A stretch of DNA of 31,602 nt, from NCBI GenBank assembly GCA_035318745.1, contig DATHEA010000028.1, positions 1-31,602 of the forward strand, in the 5' to 3' direction. Below are positions 22,045 through 30,233 of the stretch, piece after piece. The position numbers and the translations under genes were made by a program. Positions within the stretch are counted from its first letter, which is position 1. Every line of letters starts with the position of its first letter. Origin of the DNA: VRUE01 sp035318745. Lineage in GTDB: Bacteria; Actinomycetota; Thermoleophilia; Solirubrobacterales; 70-9. The notes below the pieces were generated by a model. It had not been told where the DNA came from, did not search any database, and worked only from the letters and a program-made list of their open reading frames with translations.

Positions 22045-23169
22045 ATGACACCGGCGGCGAACGATCTTCGGACGCGTCTCGGGGGCCTCGCCGAGCTGAG
22101 CCTGGAGGCCCTGCCTCCGATGTTCGACGAGAAGAGTGGGCTCTTCTGTCAGAAGACCGTCGCCGACAGGGCGCGGCATTCTAATCGCGGCAGCAACGTC
22201 CATTACACCGCGACGACGACCGTCGGCATCCTGCGGCAACCCGATCGGGCCCCGGAGAGCGTCTTTCCACTGGGGCGAGCGCTCGACGCCCTGCACGCGG
22301 CAGCGAGCAGCGCGACGCCCCCGGGGCTGCTCGCCGAGATCGTCTGGGCCTTGGCGCTGGCCGAAGACCGGCGCGGGGTGCCGCTGGCGCTGGAGCTGGC
22401 CAGGCGCGAGGACTTCGCGGGCTGCGACAGCGCCGCCCTGGGCAATGTCGTCAACGGCCTCGCGGTCGCCACCGAGGCCTACCCACAGCAGAGCGGCCCG
22501 GCGATCGAGGGATGCCGGCGCTGGGCGGCGGAGCTGCTGGGGCGCTTCTCGCCTGCGGCCAACCTCTTCGGGCCGATCAGCCGGCCGACCGGCGTGCGCA
22601 GCGCGCTGCTTCGCCGGGTCACCAGCTTCGCCGCACAGGTCTATCCGTTGCACGGCCTCGCCGCCTACCACCGGGTCAGCGGCGAGGCGCCGGCACCGAC
22701 CCTCGGTCGCGTCGCCGCGCGGATCGTCAATGCTCAGGGGCCGCTTGGCCAGTGGTGGTGGCTCTACTCGACCAAGGGCAAGACGATCCTCGAGGGGTAC
22801 CCGGTCTACTCGGTGCACCAGGACGGGATGGCGTTCATGGCGCTGCTGCCGCTCGAAGCGCTCGGCGTGGGGGACTATCGAAAGTCGCTGGCGCTGGGCC
22901 TCGACTGGCTCTCCGACCGCAACGAGCTCTCGACCGACCTGGTCCGCCGCGATCCCCCGATCATCTTCCGCAACATCCAGCGCGTCGGCAGCGACGCCGA
23001 TGCCATGTTCGGCATCTCGCGCCGCAATCTCGCCCAGGTCGTGGCCCGCTCCCTGCGCCCTGGGGAAGACCGCACCGACGCCGGCCCCGACTCGCTGGAA
23101 GTGCTCCACGAGTGCCGCCCGTACCATCTCGGCTGGGTGCTTTACGCCTACGCGCTGGCCGGGGAGTGA
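22045..23169 (+). CDS. Unknown protein, probable alpha/alpha-toroid fold
   Basis: A 374-residue protein from ATG 22045, 2 bases after MaoC. No signal peptide or membrane helix. Several helix pairs and aromatic motifs suggest an (alpha/alpha) barrel like those of glycan-active enzymes: NVHYTATTTVGIL (residues ~52-65), SFAAQVYPLHGLAAYHR, GQWWWLYSTKGKTILEGYPV followed by YSVHQDGMAFMALLPLEAL, and a closing HECRPYHLGWVLYAYAL. The clustered W, Y, H and D residues could form a substrate pocket. I cannot name the family or activity. It sits between MaoC and the acyltransferase in the same place as the SCP2-like gene in the other operon, which hints at a role tied to the acyltransferase or polymer (inference). 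Confidence 0.7.
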   Translation: MTPAANDLRTRLGGLAELSLEALPPMFDEKSGLFCQKTVADRARHSNRGSNVHYTATTTVGILRQPDRAPESVFPLGRALDALHAAASSATPPGLLAEIVWALALAEDRRGVPLALELARREDFAGCDSAALGNVVNGLAVATEAYPQQSGPAIEGCRRWAAELLGRFSPAANLFGPISRPTGVRSALLRRVTSFAAQVYPLHGLAAYHRVSGEAPAPTLGRVAARIVNAQGPLGQWWWLYSTKGKTILEGYPVYSVHQDGMAFMALLPLEALGVGDYRKSLALGLDWLSDRNELSTDLVRRDPPIIFRNIQRVGSDADAMFGISRRNLAQVVARSLRPGEDRTDAGPDSLEVLHECRPYHLGWVLYAYALAGE

Positions 23170-23173
23170 GCGG

Positions 23174-24283
23174 GTGCCGCGGCTGAGCGCGCACGTCGTC
23201 CAGAGCCTCGATGAGCTGGTCCCATACCGGGCGCAATGGGATGAGCTGGCGGTTGAAGTGCGACGGCCGTTTTCGACGCCCGCCTGGGCGCTGGCCTGGT
23301 GGGACCAACTGCGCCCCGAGGGTGCGCGGCTGCAGATCCTGGTGGTCGAAGATGGCGAGCGCCTCGTTGGGGTAGTCCCCCTCTACGCGTCGGGCCGGTC
23401 CTACCGACCGCTTGGGGGGGAGCTGGCGCCTGTGGAACCGCTGACGAGGGCGGGAATCGAGGAGCCCGTCGCCGACGCCGTCGCGAGCCTGCTCGCGGAG
23501 ATCGAGCCGCGACCCGTGACCGTTGAGCTCGAACAGCACGGCAGCGGCCCCGATTGGGCGGCAATGCTGAGCCGGGCGTGGGGGGGCGGCCGGGGCGCCT
23601 GGTGCCAGGTCGAGTCCGAGCTGCCGATCCCGTGCATCGATCTCGGCGACGGCTTCGACGACTGGCTCGCCGAGAAGAGCTCCAGCTTTCGCCGCGACGT
23701 GCGGCGCAACCGGCGCAAGCTCGACGAGGCGGGGGCGATCTTCCGCTTCGCGAGCGAGGAGACGGTGGAGCGGGACGTCGGGGAATTCCTCCGCCTCCAC
23801 CGGATGCGCCTCGCGGGGCTCGGGGGCACGAGCCTCCCTCGCAAGGGGGTCGAGCCGATGCTGCTCAAGGTCGCCGCGGAGCTGCTGCCCTCCGGTCGCT
23901 TCCGGCTGCTCTCCCTGGAGATGGACGGCAAGACGATCGCGGCCCAGCTCCTGCTGGTTGCTGGTAGCGAGGTCAGCGCCTGGAACAGCGGCTTCGACGG
24001 GGCGTACGGCAGCCACTCCCCTTCGATGCAGTGCCTCGTCCATGCGCTGACCGACGCTTCCAAGCGCGGCGAGCGCACGATGAGCCTCGGTCCCGGCGGG
24101 CAGGATTACAAGAGCCGGCTCGCCGGGTCGGAGGACTGCGTGAGGTCGAGCGTGATCGGCCCCCGCGGTGCGTCCTACCCGCTGGTGAGACTGCGGCTGG
24201 CGCCCCGCCGTGCCCGCCGTACCTTCTCGAAGAGCCTCTCACCGAAGGCCAAGCGACGGCTGCGCCGCCTGATCGGCAGCTAG
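23174..24283 (+). CDS. FemAB/CelD-type GNAT acyltransferase (copy 2)
   Basis: A 369-residue protein from GTG 23174, with GGGGAG at 23161-23166 seven bases ahead. N-terminal half: PFSTPAWALAWWDQL and LVGVVPLYASG, parallel to copy 1 at 17204. C-terminal half: basic helix SSSFRRDVRRNRRKLDE, then FRLLSLEMDGKTIAAQLLLV, WNSGFDGAYGSHSPSMQCLV and MSLGPGGQDYKSRL, the Acetyltransf_6 core where acyl donor and acceptor meet. It ends in an Arg/Lys-rich tail that may touch membrane lipids. Probably an acyl or aminoacyl transferase acting on a cell-surface glycan precursor. Downstream, the glycosyltransferase starts 27 bases later, so one operon is likely. Confidence 0.8.
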   Translation: MPRLSAHVVQSLDELVPYRAQWDELAVEVRRPFSTPAWALAWWDQLRPEGARLQILVVEDGERLVGVVPLYASGRSYRPLGGELAPVEPLTRAGIEEPVADAVASLLAEIEPRPVTVELEQHGSGPDWAAMLSRAWGGGRGAWCQVESELPIPCIDLGDGFDDWLAEKSSSFRRDVRRNRRKLDEAGAIFRFASEETVERDVGEFLRLHRMRLAGLGGTSLPRKGVEPMLLKVAAELLPSGRFRLLSLEMDGKTIAAQLLLVAGSEVSAWNSGFDGAYGSHSPSMQCLVHALTDASKRGERTMSLGPGGQDYKSRLAGSEDCVRSSVIGPRGASYPLVRLRLAPRRARRTFSKSLSPKAKRRLRRLIGS

Positions 24284-24310
24284 CACGTTACTCTCGCTCG
24301 CGCACGCCCC

Positions 24311-25528
24311 ATGATGACCGCAAGCCCCGCCCCCACCAAGCGCAGCTCGCGAGGCAGGCTGGCCGTTGTCTCCGGCCTCGCGCACAACGCGATGACGCCG
24401 CGCGGGCAGCGCACCCAGAACCTGGTCGAGGAGCTGGGCAAGCGCTGGGACGTCGAGCTGGTGGCGCTCCCGTCGCAGACTTTCAGCCAGCGCGATGTGC
24501 CGGTTTCGCGCCAGCCGTTCTTGCGCCGGGCGCTCGGCTCTCTCATGCGCTCCCTCGCGCTCGACAGATGGGAGCCGTGGGCCATTCGCCGCTTGCGCCG
24601 CTGGCAACCGGAGGTGGACGCCGCCCTGCTGGTCGGCTATCCGTGGTCGCCGGTCACCCGTGCCGCTCGCAGGCTCGCCCGCCTCGGTATCCCGTACGTG
24701 GTGGATGCCGGCGACCCTTGGGTCCTCACCGAGGCGGTCGCGCTGCCTCGCACGATTGCGACCTGGCGCTCGAAACGCGCCGAGCTGCCGATCTGGCGCG
24801 CGGCCGCCGGCGCGGTCGTCACCACGCGGCAGCAGGGGGATCGATTGCAGCGGAAGTTCCCGCACCTGCGCATCCTGGTTCGGCCCAACGGGTACGTGCC
24901 GACGCCGGTGCCTGTCGCCGCCGCGAAACCGCCGCCGCGCGATCCCACTTCCCTGACGCTGGCCCACTTCGGGACGCTGTCGGGCATTCGCGTCGACATC
25001 GGACCGCTTCTCGCCGATCTGCAGCGCAGCGGCCGCTGGCGCACGATCACCTTCGCTCAGTTCGGAGACGACTACGTGGGAATGTTGATGCACGTGCCGA
25101 AGGGGATTCGCGTGGATCGCCACCCGTCCCAGCCCTGGGAGGAGATCGTTGCGCGGGCCGGCGACTTCGACGCCGCGGTTGCGCTCGGCAACCAGCGCGG
25201 CTACCTGCTGCCGAGCAAGGCGGTCCAGTACCTGACCCTGCCGATCCCGCGGCTCGCAGTGACGGCCGGTGAGCCGGACGACGCACTCGCCGTCTTCGCG
25301 GAAGCGCATCGCGGCTGGACGGTCACCTCTGCCGGTGAGTCAGAGGTGGGCGAGCGTCTGTGGGAGCATCTGGAGCGCGACTGGTCGGCGGAGGAGCTTG
25401 CGCCTCCGGACGCGGAGTCTTGGCCAAACGTCGCCGCTCAGGTGGCCGCATTCGTCGAGAGTTGCTTCAGTGGCGAGAAACCCGAGCACGCCCATGAGCC
25501 GGCCTCCGTGGCTAGGAGGAACGGGTGA
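24311..25528 (+). CDS. Glycosyltransferase, GT4-like (divergent)
   Basis: A 405-residue protein. GRLAVVSGLAHNAMTPRGQRTQNLVEEL gives a GT-B N-terminal lobe with the glycine-rich acceptor loop; LLVGYPWSPVTRAARRL and VVDAGDPWVLT continue it. The C-terminal lobe begins near ILVRPNGYVPTPVP and TLAHFGTLSGIRVDIGPLL. The donor site reads LPSKAVQYLTLPIPRLAV instead of the standard EGLPL...EAMA, as in the TagE/WcaI-like branch where 'PSK..EYLA' is used. Start ATG 24311; ATG 24314 is equally possible and no Shine-Dalgarno is evident. Its stop overlaps the polymerase start by 4 bases (GTGA), so the two are translationally coupled. Sugar specificity unknown. Confidence 0.72.
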   Translation: MMTASPAPTKRSSRGRLAVVSGLAHNAMTPRGQRTQNLVEELGKRWDVELVALPSQTFSQRDVPVSRQPFLRRALGSLMRSLALDRWEPWAIRRLRRWQPEVDAALLVGYPWSPVTRAARRLARLGIPYVVDAGDPWVLTEAVALPRTIATWRSKRAELPIWRAAAGAVVTTRQQGDRLQRKFPHLRILVRPNGYVPTPVPVAAAKPPPRDPTSLTLAHFGTLSGIRVDIGPLLADLQRSGRWRTITFAQFGDDYVGMLMHVPKGIRVDRHPSQPWEEIVARAGDFDAAVALGNQRGYLLPSKAVQYLTLPIPRLAVTAGEPDDALAVFAEAHRGWTVTSAGESEVGERLWEHLERDWSAEELAPPDAESWPNVAAQVAAFVESCFSGEKPEHAHEPASVARRNG

Positions 25529-26850
25529 TCTCGCGGGCTCGGCCCCCGACCCTCCGCCTGGCGGGCGCAGGAGGGTGGGCGCCCGCCACTCGCTCGGGGT
25601 CCGTCGCAATCTCGGCCGCCGCCTACGTGCTCGCGGTGGGCTTGGCCGTCGCCACCGGCGCCCTGGTCGTCAGGTCGCCCCCGGCGGGTGTGGCGCTGGT
25701 CGCCGTGGTCGGGCTCGGCGCCGCGGCGTTTCGCCTGACCAGACTCGGTGCGGTCGAGCTGCTGCTCGGATTGCTGCCATGGCTGGTGATCTTCGACGGC
25801 CTGATGCCCAGTCTCGTCAGGACCTTCGTGACGACTGCGGCGGCGATCGCGTTGCTGGCCCTCTGCATGCCGCTGCGCTTCCGCAGCGGCCTCGGGCCGC
25901 TGGCCGCGGGGTTGTTCGTGGCGGTGGTGCTCGGTCACGCGATCTTCGCGACCGAATCCGCGCAGTACACCCAGGTGGCCAAGTACATGATCTTCCCGGC
26001 AGTGTCGCTGGCGGTGCTGAGCGAGCGGGGTCAGGAGATGCTTCCGCACGCGCGCAACTTGGTCCTCGGGAGCTGCCTCGCTGCGCTCACGGTCCATCTT
26101 GGGATCATCGGGGCCGGCCTGGGCCAAACCGGAACCAAGTACGAAATCGGCGAGAAGCTCGGCTTCGGCCGCGGGATCGTCCACGAGATGACGCTCACCT
26201 TCGTCGTCGTGGCCGCGGCGGGCCTCGTATCGAGCCGGCGGCTGCCCGTCCAACTCGCCTTTTTCGCTTTGGGCGTCGTTCCCGCTTTGCTGACCGGCGT
26301 GCGGTCGGCTCTGCTGGCCCTGGTCGTCGTGATCTTGATCTACTGCATCCGGGCGCGATTCGACCGGCGGGCGGTGACCATCATCGTCGTCCTGATACTC
26401 GTCGCTTTTGCCAGTGGCGGCGCAAAGATCGTCGCCCAGCGCTTCGCCAAAGAGTCCAAATCCGAAACCTCGCTGGCGACCGCCGGCTCGGAGCGGGGGG
26501 CGATCTGGACCACCGCGGTGACCCCGTGGTGGAACGCGGGACCGCCGCAATGGTTGTTCGGCACGGGCTTGGGCTCAGTCGAAGCGGCTGAGATCCGTGA
26601 ACTCGGCAAGCCGTTCTTCGGCCACTCGGACCTGATCGAGGTTGGGGTGACGTTCGGCCTGATCGGCATCTTCTCCTGGGGGTTGCTCTGGTTTGCCCTG
26701 CTGAGATCGCCGCTCGAGAGCATCGTGCTCGTGCCGCTGATCGTCTATGCGCTGGTCAACGGCTCGATGCTGTACGTGGCGCCGCTGACGCTGGGCTTGG
26801 TGTTTTCCGCGGCCTGCCGTGCACCCCCGGAGGAGGAGGCAGCTCGATAA
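25525..26850 (+). CDS. Wzy-like O-antigen ligase/polymerase family membrane protein
   Basis: A 441-residue protein with about 10-12 hydrophobic segments. The large external loop between late helices (residues ~295-375, from RFAKESKSETSLATAGSERG through WLFGTGLGSVE to ELGKPFFGHSDLIEVGVTFG) is the Wzy_C/O-antigen ligase signature: the 'G.G......H....E...G..G' order is intact, with the conserved His in GHSDLIE. The family joins lipid-linked repeats into the polymer outside the membrane. GTG 25525 is chosen because AGGAGG at 25514-25519 is 5 bases ahead and the codon overlaps the previous TGA. It is last gene of the MaoC-acyltransferase-GT operon, ending 25 bases from the convergent co-polymerase gene. 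Confidence 0.83.
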   Translation: MISRARPPTLRLAGAGGWAPATRSGSVAISAAAYVLAVGLAVATGALVVRSPPAGVALVAVVGLGAAAFRLTRLGAVELLLGLLPWLVIFDGLMPSLVRTFVTTAAAIALLALCMPLRFRSGLGPLAAGLFVAVVLGHAIFATESAQYTQVAKYMIFPAVSLAVLSERGQEMLPHARNLVLGSCLAALTVHLGIIGAGLGQTGTKYEIGEKLGFGRGIVHEMTLTFVVVAAAGLVSSRRLPVQLAFFALGVVPALLTGVRSALLALVVVILIYCIRARFDRRAVTIIVVLILVAFASGGAKIVAQRFAKESKSETSLATAGSERGAIWTTAVTPWWNAGPPQWLFGTGLGSVEAAEIRELGKPFFGHSDLIEVGVTFGLIGIFSWGLLWFALLRSPLESIVLVPLIVYALVNGSMLYVAPLTLGLVFSAACRAPPEEEAAR

Positions 26851-26875
26851 GGGCGGGGCACTGGGGAAAGGGGGC

Positions 26876-28561
26876 TTAGCCCGTCGCCCTTCCCTTTGAG
26901 ATCGGCTCGGTTTGCGACGCCGACTCCTCGGCGCCGGCAGCATCGGACGACGCGAGCTTTTCGTGCATCTCGGCGAACGAGTCGCTGATCGCGGGTGACC
27001 GGTAGTAGCTGTCGTCGGTATGGGCGGCCGCTCCGTTGACGACGAGACCGATCACAGGTGCCTCGATGTTCATCAACTGCTCTCTCAAGTGCTCGGCTGC
27101 GTCGCGGGCGGTGCGACGCAGCCGGACGACGACGAGCACCCGGTCCACCTGTTTGATCAGCGGCAGGGCGTCGGCGACGATCGCTGCGGGCGGCGTGTCG
27201 ACGACGACGCGGTCGTACTCCTCCTCGGCCCAATCGAGCAGGCTTTTCATGCGCTGGGAGTCGATCAGCTCGGCAGGGTTGGGCGGCAGTGGGCCGGCGG
27301 ACAGCACGTCCACGCCCCGCACCTTCTGAATCGCGGCTTTGGGCTCGAGGCTGCCGGCAAGCACAAGGCTGAGACCCTTTTCGTTCGATAGGTCGAGCCG
27401 CTCGGCGAGGGTCGGCCGCCGCAGGTCCGCCTCCACGAAGAGGATCCTCTTGCCGGCGTGAGCCTCCGTTTGGGCGAGATTCCAAGCGACCATCGTCTTG
27501 CCGTCTTCGGACGCGGATGAAGTGATCAGAATCGACTTCAGCTCCTGGTCGATGCCGAAGTACTGGAGGTTTGCCCGCAGCATCCGGAATGCCTCGGCCT
27601 CCTCGCCTCGCAGGCTGGTCTCGACGCCCGCGGTATCGCCGATCTGGCGGCTCTGGGGAACCGTCGCAAGGACCGAGAGCCCGAAGGCGCTTTCCGCTTC
27701 CTCGACCGTCTTGAGCCGCCGGTCGAACTGGTCGCGCAGGAGGGCGAGGCTGATCCCGAGCACGAGCCCGAGAAAGATGCCAAGGGCGACGTTGCGCGTC
27801 TTTTTGGGCGAAGAGGGCGCGCTCGGTTCGGTTGCAGGCTGCACGAGTTGCGCTTCGCCGGTCTGCAGGGTGGCGCGGACCGCGAGGTCGCGCTGCCGTT
27901 CTTCGAGGGCTTCGCCCTCGGGGCTGGCGAGCTGCGCCGGCGCCAATTCATTGAGCCTGGCTTCGACCAGGCCCTGCGCTTTGAGGACCTTCCCCCGGTT
28001 CGAATCGCGGCGGAAAGCGATGAACTGCTTTGCGAACTCGTTGGCGATCGTCGCGGCAAGCTTGGGATCCGGGTCGGTGACTTCGACATCGACCAGGTCC
28101 GATTCGCCGGCGGGGCTCACCGAGACCTTGCCGCTGACTTCCGTGGGGGTGAGACCGGCTTCGGGCAGCGCGCCGGCGGTGCGTGCCGCGACCTGGTCGA
28201 GCGAAACCAGCTGCAGATTGGTCGCCGCTGCGCGTTCGGGGTCGACCTGCGACGCGTCCTTTTCGGTGAAGAGCAGCGATGCGGAAGCGGTGTATTCGGG
28301 CGTTTGCGCGAGCGAATAGGCGAGTGCCGCCCCCGGGACCAACAGGAAGCAGACGAGGAGCAGGATCCAGTTGCGGCGCGCTATCAGCAGGGCCCGCTCG
28401 AGCGGGGTCATGTACTGACGGCCTTGAGGCCGAAGCAGGGCGGGTGGCTTGGAGGGTCGAGAGCTGGACAATGGGCCGAAGCGCCGGGAAGGCTGACGGC
28501 TGCGGGGATCGCGACCGTTTGAGCCGGTCCGCAAGCCTGTGGGGGTAGAGCGCCTCATCAT
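26876..28561 (-). CDS. Wzz-type chain-length regulator fused to BY-kinase-like ATPase
   Basis: A 561-residue protein from ATG 28561 (ATG 28558 and an upstream TTG at 28609 also possible). Residues 1-50 are a basic, Pro/Ser-rich cytoplasmic tail. TM1 at ~65-85 follows LERALLIARRNWI; a Wzz domain with coiled-coil-prone helices lies at 86-255; TM2 is at ~257-276. The cytoplasmic kinase domain is EAFRMLRANLQYFG (325-337), Walker A SASEDGKT (349-356), Walker A' FVEADLRRP (375-383) and Walker B VVVDTPPA (452-459). Such PCP-2 proteins control polymer length and export and normally autophosphorylate on a C-terminal tyrosine cluster. Here the tail has only one YY pair (DDSYYRS, 519-520), and the A' motif has Glu where Asp is usual. 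Tail to tail with the Wzy gene. Confidence 0.88.
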   Translation of the reverse strand: MMRRSTPTGLRTGSNGRDPRSRQPSRRFGPLSSSRPSKPPALLRPQGRQYMTPLERALLIARRNWILLLVCFLLVPGAALAYSLAQTPEYTASASLLFTEKDASQVDPERAAATNLQLVSLDQVAARTAGALPEAGLTPTEVSGKVSVSPAGESDLVDVEVTDPDPKLAATIANEFAKQFIAFRRDSNRGKVLKAQGLVEARLNELAPAQLASPEGEALEERQRDLAVRATLQTGEAQLVQPATEPSAPSSPKKTRNVALGIFLGLVLGISLALLRDQFDRRLKTVEEAESAFGLSVLATVPQSRQIGDTAGVETSLRGEEAEAFRMLRANLQYFGIDQELKSILITSSASEDGKTMVAWNLAQTEAHAGKRILFVEADLRRPTLAERLDLSNEKGLSLVLAGSLEPKAAIQKVRGVDVLSAGPLPPNPAELIDSQRMKSLLDWAEEEYDRVVVDTPPAAIVADALPLIKQVDRVLVVVRLRRTARDAAEHLREQLMNIEAPVIGLVVNGAAAHTDDSYYRSPAISDSFAEMHEKLASSDAAGAEESASQTEPISKGRATG

Positions 28562-28717
28562 AGCGGGGTCATCTGCGCCAATTGCGGCGCTTGTTTCCCC
28601 ATCCGACAATCGGCCACTCGCAGCACGGTGACCAGTTCAGCAAACGTTCTTGCAAATCCGCCGCGGTTGTACAGCGGCGCCGTGATCATCGGCCGTCGCC
28701 AGTAGGCTTGGCGCCGC

Positions 28718-29788
28718 TTGGCGGGATCCCGAGAACAAGGCTCGCGGGTTATTCGGGTGGCCCACCTGGGACCCGATCCGGATGGGCCCGGTGGCATGCC
28801 CGCCGTGGTCCGGGCCTTGCTGCGCTCGCCGCTCGCCGCTCGATACCGGCTCGAGACGATCCCGACCTACCGCGATCGCAACCGGGTCAAGAGGCTGCTG
28901 CTCTTCGGCCGCTCGCTGGTGGCGCTGGCTCGCTGGTGCGCCGGCCCGGGACCGCGGATCGCGCACGTCCACATGGCGGCCAGGGGGAGCATGTACCGCA
29001 AGGCGCTCGTGGTGGCGGTGGTGAAGGGGATGCGCCGCCCGGTCGTGCTGCACGTTCACGCCGGCTCCGGCGACATCGATGCTTTTCTCGATCGCCTCGG
29101 ACCGTTGCGACGCGGAATCCTGCGTGCGGCGTTCGCCGCCTCGGATCGGGTGTTGAGCGTCTCCGCCAGCAGCGCCGGGACTTTGCGGGCACGGCTGATC
29201 GACGGGGAGATCATCGTCGTGCCCAACGCCCCTCCTGAGGTCGTCCCAAACGTCCTTCGTTCCGAGCGGCAGGAGGTCGAGATCCTCTATCTGGGCGGGT
29301 TCGACAACCCGGTCAAGGGCGGCGCGGTCCTGCTGGAAGCGCTTCCGGCGTTGCTGCAGCGCTGCCCCCGGGTGCGGGTTCTCCTCGCCGGGCCCGGGCG
29401 GGGCCCGGACAGCCTGCCGGAGCAGGTGCGCTGGGGCGGGTGGCTCGATGAGACGGCGAAGGACCAGGCGTTCAGGCGTGCCGATCTGTTCGCGATGCCA
29501 TCGCTCTCGGAGGGACTGCCGGTCGCGCTGTTGGAAGCGATGGCTCGCGGACTGCCGATCGTGGTGAGCAGCGTCGGGGGTGTGCCAGAGATCGTCAGCG
29601 ACGGAATCGACGCTGTGCTGGTCGAGGCGGGGGACCCGGCGGAGCTGGCGAGGGGTCTGGGCGACCTGGTCGAGGACCCGGAGCGCCGCCGGGAGCTGGG
29701 CGAAGCGGCGGCCCGGCAGGTCAGGCGGCTCGCCGACGACGACGTGTACGGTCGCCTCGACGCGATCTACTCCGAGCTCACTGGTTGA
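28718..29788 (+). CDS. GT4 family glycosyltransferase
   Basis: About 356 residues from TTG 28718; GTG 28757, just before the first beta strand (VAHLGPDPDGPGGMP), is an alternative start. The GPGGMPAVVRALL acceptor loop, HVHAGSGDIDAFL, an ILYLGGFDNPVKGG start of the C-terminal lobe, and the EX7E donor site SEGLPVALLEAMARG followed by VGGVPEIV are a full GT4 set. It is a retaining enzyme using a nucleotide sugar in the cytoplasm; the sugar is unknown. It is divergent from the co-polymerase gene (156-base gap) and its last 11 bases overlap the end of the PssE-like gene on the other strand. Confidence 0.87.
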   Translation: MAGSREQGSRVIRVAHLGPDPDGPGGMPAVVRALLRSPLAARYRLETIPTYRDRNRVKRLLLFGRSLVALARWCAGPGPRIAHVHMAARGSMYRKALVVAVVKGMRRPVVLHVHAGSGDIDAFLDRLGPLRRGILRAAFAASDRVLSVSASSAGTLRARLIDGEIIVVPNAPPEVVPNVLRSERQEVEILYLGGFDNPVKGGAVLLEALPALLQRCPRVRVLLAGPGRGPDSLPEQVRWGGWLDETAKDQAFRRADLFAMPSLSEGLPVALLEAMARGLPIVVSSVGGVPEIVSDGIDAVLVEAGDPAELARGLGDLVEDPERRRELGEAAARQVRRLADDDVYGRLDAIYSELTG

Positions 29789-30233
29789 GCAGGGCGTTCC
29801 GTACGCTGGGGCAGAGGGCCGGCTCCGCGGTCGCCGACACCGGCCGGCGGGGAGGCGCGGCGGCCACGGTCTCGGCCAGCGTGTCGACGTCCCAGACCGC
29901 GACGACGCTGCCCCGCTGAGCGAGCGCGCGGGTCAACTCGATCTGGTGATCGTCGACGTGCTCGCCGAGCTCGTGGCGCCTGGGCACCACGAGCGGAACG
30001 TGTCCCTCGCGGCTGGCGCAGATGATGCTGCCGACTCCGGCATGGGTGATGACGGTCTCCGCTTTGCGGAAGTGCTCCAGCATCGCGTCGAAGGGCATGA
30101 ACGGCTCTCCAGGCATCGCGGCTGGGGGGCGTCCCGGCCCATACTGGACCACCAGTTCGTCGTCGAGGCCGGCGAGAGCGTCGAGCAGCCTCTTGAAGGG
30201 CTGGTGGTGGGTGCCGACCGTCACGAAGATCAC
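29778..30233 (-). CDS. PssE/Alg13-like glycosyltransferase catalytic subunit
   Basis: A 151-residue protein that starts at GTG 30233, overlapping the stop of the preceding gene by 4 bases (GTGA). MIFVTVGTHHQPFKRLLDAL is the typical beginning of the C-terminal lobe of a split GT28 enzyme. The donor site ETVITHAGVGSIICA and the LVVPRRHELGEHVDDHQIEL segment match Alg13/PssE/EpsF. In this system the soluble donor-binding subunit works only with its membrane partner, here the PssD-like gene directly upstream. Rhizobial PssDE adds glucuronic acid as the second sugar; the dehydrogenase at 13188 makes a uronic sugar, so an acidic donor is plausible (inference). The longer frame to 30287 lies inside the partner gene and is not needed. 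Confidence 0.85.
   Translation of the reverse strand: MIFVTVGTHHQPFKRLLDALAGLDDELVVQYGPGRPPAAMPGEPFMPFDAMLEHFRKAETVITHAGVGSIICASREGHVPLVVPRRHELGEHVDDHQIELTRALAQRGSVVAVWDVDTLAETVAAAPPRRPVSATAEPALCPSVRNALLNQ

Noticed and set aside
28659..28679. 6-bp hairpin CGCCGC/GCGGCG between the co-polymerase and GT4 genes
   Set aside because: Short GC-only stem in GC-rich DNA between divergent genes, where a terminator is not expected.
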